From positions 1-30,309 of the forward strand of contig RPFO01002244.1 in the NCBI GenBank assembly GCA_009746045.1: 30,309 bases of DNA. The letters run 5' to 3'. Source of the stretch: Mesostigma viride. Its lineage: Eukaryota > Streptophyta > Mesostigmatophyceae > Mesostigmatales > Mesostigmataceae. Numbering within the stretch: position 1 is the stretch's first letter; the number at the start of each line of letters is the position of its first letter. Below are positions 16,288 to 24,788 of the stretch, one piece after another. Position numbers and translations under genes: made by a program. The notes under the pieces were generated by a model that saw only the letters and a list, made by a program, of their open reading frames with translations, was not told where the DNA came from and did not search any database.

Positions 16288-19200
16288 ATGTCTTTTCCGG
16301 ATCTGGCATTTCTGTTATCTCGTTACTCTGGTCTGAAAAACCCCTATCTGGCTACAAAACACTACGGCAGCGGCGATTTTATCGGATACACCTTCGAAGA
16401 CGCCGTTTCAACGCCCAAATCAATAGCGACGAGCTCCACGGCTGGCAAAGGATCCGGAGGTTCAAGACCCGCGTCCCCAGTCGGCGCGTCTGGGTCTGGC
16501 TCGCCGACGATGAAAGCAACCGGGGGTTCAAGACCCGCGTCCCCAGCCGGTCTTTCGGGGGCTGACTCGCCGAGAATAAAAGCGTCCGATGGTTCAAAAC
16601 CCGCGTCACCAGCAGCTTCTGACTCGACGACGATAAAAGCATCCGATGGTTCAAAACCCGCGTCCAAAGCAGAGTCTGACTCGGAGACGACGAAAGCATC
16701 CGATGGTCCAATACCCCAATCGGCGTCTACTGATCACAAACCTGAATTGCCCGAGAAAAAAGCCCCGCACCGAGAACCCGGAGTCGAAAATCCAACATCC
16801 GAATTGAAAAAAGATAAATCAAGCGCGTCTGCGGACCCCTCCCACACTATCGCAGGACCGAGCGAGCCAGAACTCAAATTACCTGAAGAGACACCCAAAG
16901 CCCCTGAATCGTTTTCATTGCCTGTAGACGTGTCAAAAAATAAACCTTTAAAGACACAGGATGTCTCGGCAAACCCATTTGGTGCAAACGTTTCCCTAGA
17001 AACAGAAAACGAGCGAGAGGAGGGGGGGTCCACACCGAAACCGAAAGACGGGGTAGTCCCTCCCTCTTACATAACATTTGAAATACCCGAATTTTCCATC
17101 ACTAAAGACGACGAGGATATAGAAATCCAAGCTAAAAAGTTTATCCATACGGGACACGTCCAACTCGATAAAGCTTACAAAGATGCGATCCTAAAAACCG
17201 AAAATGCGCGTTCCTCCTTAACAAGCGCTTTCTCAAATCCAAGATCCACTTGGGAAAGCGTGGCAACTACTCTTGGGACCGAAATGGGCAGCTTTTTAGA
17301 CGCGAAAGAGTCGCTGGAAGAAGATGCAAAGTACATAGTGTCAAAATTTCCGTTCTTGAAAAATAAGGCAGATTTACTCATAAAATCCATTTCAGATATA
17401 GGAAAAGATGCGATATCGGGTGCAAACACGGATTTTTTGAACCGCTTTGTAAAAACCGATCCAAAATTAAACAAGGAGGAACGAGGCAAAATATTGGAAA
17501 AGAGATACAAACGTTCCGAAGAGATCACAACGGACCTTTTCAACAAACGAAACAGCCGCATAGCTGGCTCAAAAAACAAAACCAGCCCGCTATTAGAATC
17601 AGAAGCCGCTGGAAAGGCCCTCATAAAAGAAGCCCATCCGGACTACACTAAAAGAGTCGTTGCTTTAATGAAAAGTCAACAAGAAGCTCTCCGCTCTATC
17701 GCTACAAAAAAGGAGTATCAGCATCCCGATAACCTTAAATCTATACAAGAATTAGTTGAAAATATCGATAAAGCACTTGAACAAGCTCAGAGCTCTGCTG
17801 CTAATTTACCCGCGGAAGACTCCCCATCTTCTGCTCCAAACCCAGGTCCACTAAGGGCACCCTCAGTTCCGCTAAGGGCACCGCCAAAGGCACCCCCCGG
17901 TCCACCGAATCCAAAAATGTTTCAAAAAAACAATCTACAAGATTCAAAGGAACCCGCCGCTGTCGACACAGGTCCACAATATAAATACCAGAATGCTTAT
18001 CTGGCGAAGTACGCTCACCTTCCGGTGAAGGAGGCGAAAAAAATGTGGTGGGAAATCCATGACGGTCTCCCGTTTCGTCTTAATGCCGACGAATGGAAAG
18101 AGTACAAGGAGTACGATGAATGGAAGGTACAAAAGCTAGAACAAAACAAGCGCGAAAGGGAAGAAGCAAGAAAAAAAAGAGAAGAGGTAAAACGGACCCC
18201 TGAAGAAACAGACAGGGTCCAAAGGGCGATTCAAGGAGACTTTGACGCAATCAAACCTAGGGACAAGCTGACACCACAGGAGGCAGTGCAAGTAGCGTAT
18301 GCGTTACTTGCAGCAGCCGCAAGGACGAACGACCGCTTCGACGACCCCACGTACAACGAAGAGCTAGCAAAGGCGAGATTTCAGACGAAACCGAAACCTT
18401 ACTCAGAACTCATGAAGAATATAAAATCGCAGTTAGAGTCTGATAGCAAAAAACCGGATAAAGCTTGGAAAAAAATCAACGCCGTTGATGTAAAACCGTT
18501 TCCTGAAAAAACCGAAGGGTACACTGATTTTTACGTCCATCCAAGTGTCCTTCGTAGCTTATTTTCTGGCGTTTCCGAAATAGAGAACGAGACCGCTTCA
18601 GAATCGACCTACAAGGACCTCTCCTTGCAACTAATCAGGGGAATAAAAGAGATGCGAGAGACGGATGGCAGGGATACTTTTTGGACAGATATTCCCGCTA
18701 AAAAGCTCGATATAAATGCCTTTGGAACCATGCGCGAAGAAATGAAAAAATCTATAAACCCTCGAGCTCTCATGAGATACGTCGTTTCGAATAAGGGACA
18801 GATACCTTTTCGGGAAGTAGGCGCCAAACCGAAAATGACTCAACTTTTGACAGAGCCGGTTTTGGAAAAGGTCAAAGAGATACTAGGGGACGAACAGCCC
18901 GGAGACAACGAGCTAGTTTTTCGTTACTCTACTGCTTCACCGGGGCTTCCCTCGGATATAAACACTTTCGTTCCCATTCGTCACGACCCGAGCATATTTG
19001 GGTCTGCCGCCATGCCTGGCGAAGGAGGTAAAGCTCCGCCTCCCCCGCCCAACGGCCCACCTAAGCTTCCGCCCAACGGCCCACCTAAGCTTCCGCCCAA
19101 CGGCCCACCTAAGCTTCCGCCCGGCGGTCTACCCGCTTTGGGGAGCGCACCAGCAAAAAAGGTGATCGATCCGATGGAAGCGCGTCGAAAAAGGGAAAAG

Positions 19201-20337
19201 ACCGGAGTAGACATGCTTTTTCAAGAGATCAAAGATGCGTTCGTATCTCAGCTCATCGAAGAGCTCGTATCAGCAAAAGCAGAAGGACACGACCAAACAA
19301 TCAGAAATACGCTTGACGCAAAGTACACAAGTTCCGACGGGGCTCAAACCAAGTTAATACCGGATTATAAAACACTTCAAAACGAGATACAATCCCGAGT
19401 TAAGAAATTTGAAGATTTGTTACAGAAGGAAGTGGTGGTAACCAAAGAGCTGCCTGTCATCGATCCGTCAAAAATTGAAAGATTCAACCTGCAAACGCGA
19501 AAGGGAGTTGAAAAAACGGAAGAGCTTAAAACTTTTGAGAAACTAGTACAAGAGAGTAGGGTCACTGAAGATAATATTGCCAAACTTCTTGCAAATGAGG
19601 GGAACGCCGCCGCAATCGGGGACGAGAACGCTTCGATGGATATCTGGAACGCTTTAAATCTTTTTCGGGCACCGGAAGGTGGAAACGCAAAGACATTGGT
19701 TAAAGCAGCGGCGCAAAGACTTCCTTTCAGCGGTTCAAAAGGTAAAGAATTCGTGCAACTAGATCAAAATGTCGCAGACTTTATTGCGAGAAACATTCAT
19801 ACACTGAGACAACATCACAATGCTCAACGTAAGAATATGATTTACATCGACGTGGACGGCCTCCGCTCGCTCATATGCACCCACCCCGACGACACAGTCA
19901 CGATCGTCGACGTCACGGGTGGCTGTAAGGCTCTCGCACGCTATCGCGCGAAAACTTGTGATGTTTGCGTAGGATTAGACGCTGACGCGGGCTCGAGAGA
20001 CAACGGTGTGCTCGTCCGCGTCTCAAAATCGCGTTTCGCGTACATCGGGGCGCATCGGTATGAATTCGAGACGCTATCGGGCGGTCATCTGATCGACTTT
20101 CTGGCGGACAGAGGGAACAACCCGATCGCTATCGACCAGCATCTGAACGCGTACGCGCTTCGGGACAAGAAGACGTTCAAGTTGATGGACCTCAACACGT
20201 GCGAAAGGGACCGTTTCGTGCGCGTGTACAGACGCATGCGGTTTCAGATCACGAGGAAGCAGCTAGTAACGGGCGAGCTCAAGGGCACAGCGAGTAGGAG
20301 CGCGTACGAGACTCAGTGTTGCAAGAAAAATGCATGA
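16288..20337 (+). CDS. Very long low-complexity protein with NPYL signature, Pro-rich and Cys-rich C-terminal domain (1349 aa)
   Basis: ATG at 16288; a TTG at 16276 would add four residues. Residues about 18-33 (NPYLATKHYGSGDFIG) are a diverged copy of the NPYL...HGPGF...G signature. Next come five Ser/Pro/Lys repeats (16459-16704), acidic disordered linkers, long charged helices, a Pro-rich APPKAPPGPP segment, another helical domain and the NGPPKLPP octapeptide repeats (19048-19119). The last 165 residues, from MIYIDVDGLRSL (19837), differ in composition, have several cysteines and alternating hydrophobic strands, and look like a separate folded domain fused on. The polyproline next to charged helices recalls actin-regulating proteins, but no FH2 or WH2 motif is clear. 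Probably a major structural or tegument-like protein. Confidence 0.8.
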   Translation: MSFPDLAFLLSRYSGLKNPYLATKHYGSGDFIGYTFEDAVSTPKSIATSSTAGKGSGGSRPASPVGASGSGSPTMKATGGSRPASPAGLSGADSPRIKASDGSKPASPAASDSTTIKASDGSKPASKAESDSETTKASDGPIPQSASTDHKPELPEKKAPHREPGVENPTSELKKDKSSASADPSHTIAGPSEPELKLPEETPKAPESFSLPVDVSKNKPLKTQDVSANPFGANVSLETENEREEGGSTPKPKDGVVPPSYITFEIPEFSITKDDEDIEIQAKKFIHTGHVQLDKAYKDAILKTENARSSLTSAFSNPRSTWESVATTLGTEMGSFLDAKESLEEDAKYIVSKFPFLKNKADLLIKSISDIGKDAISGANTDFLNRFVKTDPKLNKEERGKILEKRYKRSEEITTDLFNKRNSRIAGSKNKTSPLLESEAAGKALIKEAHPDYTKRVVALMKSQQEALRSIATKKEYQHPDNLKSIQELVENIDKALEQAQSSAANLPAEDSPSSAPNPGPLRAPSVPLRAPPKAPPGPPNPKMFQKNNLQDSKEPAAVDTGPQYKYQNAYLAKYAHLPVKEAKKMWWEIHDGLPFRLNADEWKEYKEYDEWKVQKLEQNKREREEARKKREEVKRTPEETDRVQRAIQGDFDAIKPRDKLTPQEAVQVAYALLAAAARTNDRFDDPTYNEELAKARFQTKPKPYSELMKNIKSQLESDSKKPDKAWKKINAVDVKPFPEKTEGYTDFYVHPSVLRSLFSGVSEIENETASESTYKDLSLQLIRGIKEMRETDGRDTFWTDIPAKKLDINAFGTMREEMKKSINPRALMRYVVSNKGQIPFREVGAKPKMTQLLTEPVLEKVKEILGDEQPGDNELVFRYSTASPGLPSDINTFVPIRHDPSIFGSAAMPGEGGKAPPPPPNGPPKLPPNGPPKLPPNGPPKLPPGGLPALGSAPAKKVIDPMEARRKREKTGVDMLFQEIKDAFVSQLIEELVSAKAEGHDQTIRNTLDAKYTSSDGAQTKLIPDYKTLQNEIQSRVKKFEDLLQKEVVVTKELPVIDPSKIERFNLQTRKGVEKTEELKTFEKLVQESRVTEDNIAKLLANEGNAAAIGDENASMDIWNALNLFRAPEGGNAKTLVKAAAQRLPFSGSKGKEFVQLDQNVADFIARNIHTLRQHHNAQRKNMIYIDVDGLRSLICTHPDDTVTIVDVTGGCKALARYRAKTCDVCVGLDADAGSRDNGVLVRVSKSRFAYIGAHRYEFETLSGGHLIDFLADRGNNPIAIDQHLNAYALRDKKTFKLMDLNTCERDRFVRVYRRMRFQITRKQLVTGELKGTASRSAYETQCCKKNA
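16459..16704 (+). repeat. Five tandem Ser/Pro/Lys coding repeats of 66/57 bp
   Basis: Units begin GGTTCAA(G/A)A(C)CCCGCGTCC at 16459, 16525, 16591 and 16648, with a decayed fifth at 16705. The spacings 66, 66, 57 and 57 stay in frame. Each codes GGSRPASP...(T/R)(M/I)KA(T/S)D-type text. Confidence 0.85.
19048..19119 (+). repeat. Three perfect 24-bp repeats coding NGPPKLPP
   Basis: Three identical or nearly identical copies of a 24-base unit (starting CCCAACGGCCCACC), in frame in the 16288 gene. Such a young array suggests copy number may vary between isolates. Confidence 0.9.
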
Positions 20338-20343
20338 TTTATT
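20338..20343 (-). terminator. AATAAA polyadenylation signal for the 20870 gene
   Basis: AATAAA on the minus strand lies 24 bp past the stop of the minus-strand gene ending at 20367. Its position is typical of eukaryotic 3' end signals. It overlaps the end of the convergent 16288 gene's transcription unit. Confidence 0.5.
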
Positions 20344-20366
20344 CAGAAATTAAATATCAACCGGCC

Positions 20367-20870
20367 CTACCGAAGTGGTCTATATTGCGAGGTCGCGGTG
20401 TCACGCAATTCCTCGTTGTCCTGGTGAGCACCGTACCCGCCGGTCCTTGGCGGGGTGTTTAAGTTAGAAATCGGCACGGTCGCCTCGCCGTCGGGCACGG
20501 CCCGCCGTTGGAGCGACGGTTGGCGAGAGCTCGATGGGCGTCGCGCCGACTCGTGAGATCTGGGAGGGGGGGGTCCATCCACGAATTGTATCTCCCCGAT
20601 ATTGTCTATCTGGGTATTTGACATTGGGAGCGTTCGGTTGGAGTCGTGGGAAACGTTGGACATCGGGACGTTCGCGACCGTATTGCGCGAAACAGGCTCT
20701 TGGTCACTTTGTACCTCGTATTCTTCGCGCGCCACGTGTCTGATTCGACGACGTTTTGTCTTTGTGCTCGCCCCGCGGTGTTTCGGCTTCCCATGAAACC
20801 GACATTGGCTCCCCTTCTTCACAACAATCGCGCATCTTCCTCCCTTAGCCGTCGCGCGTCCGCACTTCAT
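20367..20870 (-). CDS. Cys3His mini zinc-finger protein (167 aa)
   Basis: ATG at 20870-20868. N-terminus KCGRATAKGGRCAIVVKKGSQCRFH has C3, C13, C23 and H26 in C-x9-C-x9-C-x2-H, then a basic stretch (TKTKRRRIRH) likely to be a nuclear localisation or nucleic-acid-binding region. The remainder is disordered with a repeated 'PMSN' pattern and prolines. Paralog of the genes at 11351, 22210 and 23239 by its N-terminus only. It has the AATAAA signal at 20338-20343. Confidence 0.75.
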   Translation of the reverse strand: MKCGRATAKGGRCAIVVKKGSQCRFHGKPKHRGASTKTKRRRIRHVAREEYEVQSDQEPVSRNTVANVPMSNVSHDSNRTLPMSNTQIDNIGEIQFVDGPPPPRSHESARRPSSSRQPSLQRRAVPDGEATVPISNLNTPPRTGGYGAHQDNEELRDTATSQYRPLR

Positions 20871-20913
20871 GATCGCATACTAATTCACTTCGAAAAAACT
20901 ACACGTGTCGGGA

Positions 20914-21960
20914 TCAGACGGCCGACTCTTGCGCGCTTTTGATCAAGGCGCGCCTCGTGAACCTCTCGACGTTCAAAGGGCGCGTGACAGACAAATCGTC
21001 TTTCATGTCTTGCTTGTTCTTCTTCACGATCTCTTTCGGTGTCGGCCCCGTCGAAGGCGCGACGAACGTCGCCATGTCTCTCTTCACGTCGACTGCAATC
21101 TCGTGAAGGTCGACTTGATCCCCAGCAGCTTTTGCGCGTCTCATGACTTTGCGCATGAAGTAATCGACGTTTTCGAGCTGCTCGTCGTTCATCACGTCTC
21201 GGGCACTGCCAGTGTTAATACCATTAAGTCGCTTAAGCGCACTCGCCGTGTCTCCTGTTGCCGCCTCGCAGGCCTTGTCTCCCAAGAACATCATCATGGT
21301 GCCGATTCGTTCTTTAGGCAGGACGGAGGACACGAAGTCGCCGAACTTGTGTTGGGTATCCTTGGCAATCACGCGCATGCTCGGAGGGAGCGTTCGGACA
21401 GGCTCCACGTAGTTCGGACGCTTGCGAGACTCGCCGAGTTCGGTTTTGATTGCGACCGTCGTCGTGGTGCCGTGGGCCGCGTCGTGAGCGTCTCGCACTA
21501 CCTCCATCATGGTGATGTCTCCCGCGAGGATGCGGTCTACCCACGACCCTGCCTTGACGGCAAACTTGGGACTCAGCCATGCTGCCATCTGGGTGACAAG
21601 ACGGGGATGAATCCAAGTCCCGCGCTCGTCGTTTAAGCCGGTAGTGACCTCTTCATACACCGTGGTGGAGGTCGTCTCAGATGTGAGAGGACCCCTCAGA
21701 TCCTCTTCGAGCTCCTTGACAAACTCTTGAACGGTACCAAGCCTCCACCAGTTCGTGAACAGCCTCTTACCGTTGGAGGCTGCGTGGCAGAGGTCCTTCC
21801 CGAGAATAAGTCGGTCATTTTTCCTGACCTTGATTTCCTTGTTTTCATCCACCGTAAAACCCGGGAGGCTTTTGAGAGTAAATATCCAGTGCTTGGAATT
21901 CTCCCTAGCGAGTACAAAAAGCGGATGGGTAAAAGAGGCTCGAGCGGCGAGAAGAGCCAT
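20914..21960 (-). CDS. KilA-N domain protein (348 aa)
   Basis: Start at ATG 21960-21958; an upstream TTG at 22017 lengthens the frame but is unsupported. Residues about 41-146 match the KilA-N pattern: the charged start KVRKNDRLI, then NWWRLGTVQEFVKELE and the hallmark GTWIHPRLVTQMAAWLSPKFA....WVDRIL. KilA-N is a nucleic-acid-binding domain widespread in large DNA viruses and phages, often fused to other domains. The C-terminal 200 residues are helical (KRPNYVEPVRTLPPSM..., VMNDEQLENVDYFMRKVMRRAK) and do not match a BRO-C or zinc domain I recognise. Likely a viral regulatory DNA-binding protein. Divergent from 22210. Confidence 0.8.
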   Translation of the reverse strand: MALLAARASFTHPLFVLARENSKHWIFTLKSLPGFTVDENKEIKVRKNDRLILGKDLCHAASNGKRLFTNWWRLGTVQEFVKELEEDLRGPLTSETTSTTVYEEVTTGLNDERGTWIHPRLVTQMAAWLSPKFAVKAGSWVDRILAGDITMMEVVRDAHDAAHGTTTTVAIKTELGESRKRPNYVEPVRTLPPSMRVIAKDTQHKFGDFVSSVLPKERIGTMMMFLGDKACEAATGDTASALKRLNGINTGSARDVMNDEQLENVDYFMRKVMRRAKAAGDQVDLHEIAVDVKRDMATFVAPSTGPTPKEIVKKNKQDMKDDLSVTRPLNVERFTRRALIKSAQESAV

Positions 21961-22204
21961 TTCCGCTCTCTTTGGATGAGAGTATGGTGAAGACTTGCAA
22001 AACCACAAGACAAACAAATAGTCTCATTGTCCGAACACGCTGATGTCATCGTAGGCGGACATATAACCGGGGGCGGAACGAACGCGTTCTTACACGAAGT
22101 TGCATACTTTACTCACAAGTTGCGTATACTTTGTCCTTTGCTTATTGGTCGATAGTAACTCACAAATTCTGAAGAAGTCAGTGGTTTTTTTTTGCGTTAC
22201 ATTC

Positions 22205-22212
22205 TATAAATG
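22205..22212 (+). promoter_or_regulatory. TATAAATG start-site element
   Basis: CTATAAATG at the start of the 22210 gene repeats the arrangement at 13757-13764. About 90 bp upstream, TACTTTACTCACAAG (22104-22118) nearly matches TACTTTGCTCACAAG at 12127-12141. Confidence 0.45.
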
Positions 22213-22863
22213 TCCAGGTGTCGCGCGTTTACGGCCAAAGGGCGTCAGTGCACGCGTTCCTGTTGCGGAAAAAGAAGCACTAAATGCACACAACACGCTA
22301 CTATGAGCAAGCGATCGAAGCCTCGCAGGCATCGCGTAATGCAGCCCGACCCTATAGCCGGGCAGTCACAGCTTGAGTTGATGAACCCCGAACCGTTTAA
22401 CCAAGTCGTCGCAATTCTTGACCCCGAAAGCAGAATGAACTTGCAAGCGTCGAGCACAACGTTAAGATCGCGCGTTCCTGAAGCGATGCTGTATAATAAC
22501 AAACAAACCCAAAATGCGTTAGCCGCTGAGTTTAATGAAGCAAGTGAAGGAATAGATAATGCTCAAATCGAGTTGGAAGATTTTTCTGCCAACCACCCGC
22601 CACCAGTGCCGGGGTTCCGCTTCGTTTCGCAGCGTCCTCCGTTTCGTCTCACGCAGCCCTGGACTTGGTTCCAAAGACCCGTAGCAAGCATGCAGGAGAC
22701 TGAAGATCATAAAGAATGGAGCGCTAAACATGATTTATTACTTAAAAAGGTCGCAAGTCAGTCAGAACGCGCGATACAAAATGTAAAGAATCAAGTTGCT
22801 TTAGCCGAACGGCGGTCTGCTTTGGAAGATATGTACAAACAAAGGACCGGGCATCACTATTAA
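22210..22863 (+). CDS. Cys3His mini zinc-finger protein with F-box-like stretch (217 aa)
   Basis: ATG at 22210. CRAFTAKGRQC...CCGKRSTKCTQH gives C4, C14, C26 and H29 (C-x9-C-x11-C-x2-H), with extra cysteines at 18 and 19. A basic stretch, SKRSKPRRHR, follows. Residues about 57-90 (NPEPFNQVVAILDPESRMNLQ) align with the F-box-like stretch NPELVDNILSNVGPEDKL of the 11351 protein, so the two are full-length paralogs rather than sharing only the finger. The C-terminal half is helical and charged. Ends 13 bp from the convergent 22877 gene. Confidence 0.75.
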   Translation: MSRCRAFTAKGRQCTRSCCGKRSTKCTQHATMSKRSKPRRHRVMQPDPIAGQSQLELMNPEPFNQVVAILDPESRMNLQASSTTLRSRVPEAMLYNNKQTQNALAAEFNEASEGIDNAQIELEDFSANHPPPVPGFRFVSQRPPFRLTQPWTWFQRPVASMQETEDHKEWSAKHDLLLKKVASQSERAIQNVKNQVALAERRSALEDMYKQRTGHHY

Positions 22864-22876
22864 CCCCAAACAGGAC

Positions 22877-23239
22877 TTAACGCCTCCTGGCATGGCGTTT
22901 CCTCGTGGCGCGATTTTGATGCACGTTCATTGTAAGATGACCCGGAAGTGTAGTAGAAGCCCGGCTTTCTGTGGACGCCGCACCCAAAAGTTCTGCAGAA
23001 GGGCGAAAAAGTCGACGCGCAGTCACAGGCCTTAACGGCAGCTCGGGAAGCATTTGGCCCAAAAGGGGCATGTTATCAACGGGTCGGTGGTGTGGATCCA
23101 ACAAATTCCCTGTAACTGGGAGTAGTGCGTTTATGGATCGAGCGGTGTGAGAGGCGTGCACCGCGCAAACGCCGTTTTTCCCGGCGTTGTTTTTGCATTT
23201 TGTCTTTCGCGCCGTGAGTTTTCTGCACTTTTTCGGCAT
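22877..23239 (-). CDS. Cys3His mini zinc-finger protein (120 aa)
   Basis: ATG at 23239-23237, with a TATATA-rich leader immediately upstream (23243-23260). C5, C15, C25 and H28 form C-x9-C-x9-C-x2-H (KCRKLTARKTKCKNNAGKNGVCAVH). The rest is short, Pro/Leu-rich and ends in a very basic tail (RATRKRHARRR). Fourth member of the family in 12 kb and the smallest; it lacks the F-box-like stretch. Confidence 0.7.
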   Translation of the reverse strand: MPKKCRKLTARKTKCKNNAGKNGVCAVHASHTARSINALLPVTGNLLDPHHRPVDNMPLLGQMLPELPLRPVTARRLFRPSAELLGAASTESRASTTLPGHLTMNVHQNRATRKRHARRR

Positions 23240-23446
23240 CGCTGTATATAATTATAAAACAACAAAACTGTTTATACACGCGGCATGGGCCTCTCACCCC
23301 CTTCTGGAACGTTCGCCCTTTCCGAAGCTTGTTCCGAGAGCGTCAATGCTTTTTTGAGGTTTTCCTCTGCCCTTTTTCGTTACAGCCCGGCAGGCGCGTT
23401 TAGGCATGTATACTTTACAGGGACGAATTTTTATCCCGAGATTGAT

Positions 23447-24394
23447 TTAGACATTCCGAACATTACGGTACAATTTTGTGAACCCGTACACTCCCGTCAG
23501 CGCCAAAAGCAGCGTGATCACAATCATAAACACCAACGGTGTTCGAAAGAACACGTGAAAATTGTACGTCGAATACGACTCTTCTGGAAGATCCCTCAAG
23601 TCAAGTCGCGAGTTCATCACGTACTTGTTTATTTCCTGCCACGTCCCCGACTTGATCTCCACCCTATCTCTGAGCCCCTCGGACGAGAAATACAGCGTGT
23701 TATCCAATCCGCACTTCTCTGGAATTCTAAATCCCACGCCGTAACCCCTTGCAGCGTTCGCAAACGCGAGATAATCGATCAGGGACTTTACAATTCCTCC
23801 CGTGCGACTCGCTCGGATCATGAAATCACTGTATGCTTCCCTGCCTCTGACGTGCACGACGGTGGAGAGGCACTTCGGGTCCAGAAAAACCTCGAAAACC
23901 TGCACCAAACGCCGGTGTTCTAGCTTCTCAGTGAACAGTCCGCGGTGAAGTAGAGAAGAGTGAAACACGAGCAGGTCTCCGGGATTCATTTCTAGTTGCA
24001 ATCGGCTTGCGTGCAGACTCGGGAGTTCAAGCCAAGAATAGGCGACTCGTTTGTGAGAGCCGGGGATGAGTTCCATCACTGTCGTGTCCAGATACGTGAG
24101 ACACGTGTAAAACGGCGGAGTAAACGGATTTTCGCGACCCTGATAAATGATATCTCTGTGGAAACTCGACGCATCCGCAGAGTTGTTGTTGTCGCTTACT
24201 CGAAATTTGACGAAATCGACTTTGCCCCACGCGAGCCGTTGTCGAACGCTCTGCAACATTCTTTGACGGATGAAGGACTCCATAGCCGCGTAATCGACTT
24301 CATTCTTGCGAATGCACGCTACTCCTTCTTTAATATCCGATTCTCCCAGCGCACCCCTCATAACGAGAAACCCCCTGTCGTCCAATTCCTCCAT
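23447..24394 (-). CDS. Phytanoyl-CoA dioxygenase-like 2OG-Fe(II) oxygenase with C-terminal membrane anchor (315 aa)
   Basis: ATG at 24394-24392. The N-terminal DRGFLVMRGAL and the iron-binding triad in FHRD (His79, Asp81) and LLHRG (His150), with arginine 161/162 in the position expected to bind 2-oxoglutarate, match the PhyH family. PGSHKR and NPGDLLVFHSSLLH are also typical. These enzymes use Fe(II), 2-oxoglutarate and oxygen to hydroxylate lipids or other substrates. A hydrophobic segment at about residues 286-303 (FMIVITLLLALTGVYG) followed by a basic tail predicts tail anchoring, unusual for the family. Substrate unknown. Probably acquired from a cellular source. Confidence 0.85.
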   Translation of the reverse strand: MEELDDRGFLVMRGALGESDIKEGVACIRKNEVDYAAMESFIRQRMLQSVRQRLAWGKVDFVKFRVSDNNNSADASSFHRDIIYQGRENPFTPPFYTCLTYLDTTVMELIPGSHKRVAYSWLELPSLHASRLQLEMNPGDLLVFHSSLLHRGLFTEKLEHRRLVQVFEVFLDPKCLSTVVHVRGREAYSDFMIRASRTGGIVKSLIDYLAFANAARGYGVGFRIPEKCGLDNTLYFSSEGLRDRVEIKSGTWQEINKYVMNSRLDLRDLPEESYSTYNFHVFFRTPLVFMIVITLLLALTGVYGFTKLYRNVRNV

Positions 24395-24788
24395 CGCCGC
24401 AGTTACAACAGAATACGTGTTTTTAATTCCCCTCGGGTCTCTCCAGCCCCCCTTGGGTCCCTCTCAGGGTCCCCTCCAGGGTCCGTGCGGTGCACCGTCT
24501 CTGGGTCGGCCCGTGGTACCGTAACGGCTGGCGGTCGGCGCGTAACCGCCGTTTGGTCCGTCCGTAACCGCGGCCCGGCACGGGAAGTAACGGTTTTCGG
24601 AGGAGACGTGGCGCGTCTCGCGCCCGAATAAGTGTCCACGGACACGTAACGGAACCTAACCGCCGACCGCGTAATTTTTTCACGCGGCGAGGCGAGCACC
24701 GCGCGGGTATAAAACCCCGCCGCCCTCCTCGTCGCACGCACTCTCGCTCTCTCTCTCTCACGCTCTCGAACCCTTTCCATTTCCTGCC
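24395..24788 (+). promoter_or_regulatory. Promoter of the 24789 gene with GTAACNG array and TATA box
   Basis: No gene. Holds GTAACGG or GTAACCG at 24521, 24542, 24564, 24587 and 24646, plus a TAACCG at 24657, a GTGTCCACGGACAC inverted repeat at 24632-24645, TATAAAA at 24708-24714 and a CT-rich leader ending at the ATG, 81 bp beyond the TATA box. The left part has four to five GGGTC(C/T)C-like direct repeats (about 24439-24485). The layout is that of a strong RNA polymerase II-type promoter and matches those at 28977 and 29566. Confidence 0.7.

Noticed and set aside
20905-21636. Plus-strand 243-codon frame
   Set aside because: Antisense of the KilA-N gene, His/Arg/Val-rich, without motifs.
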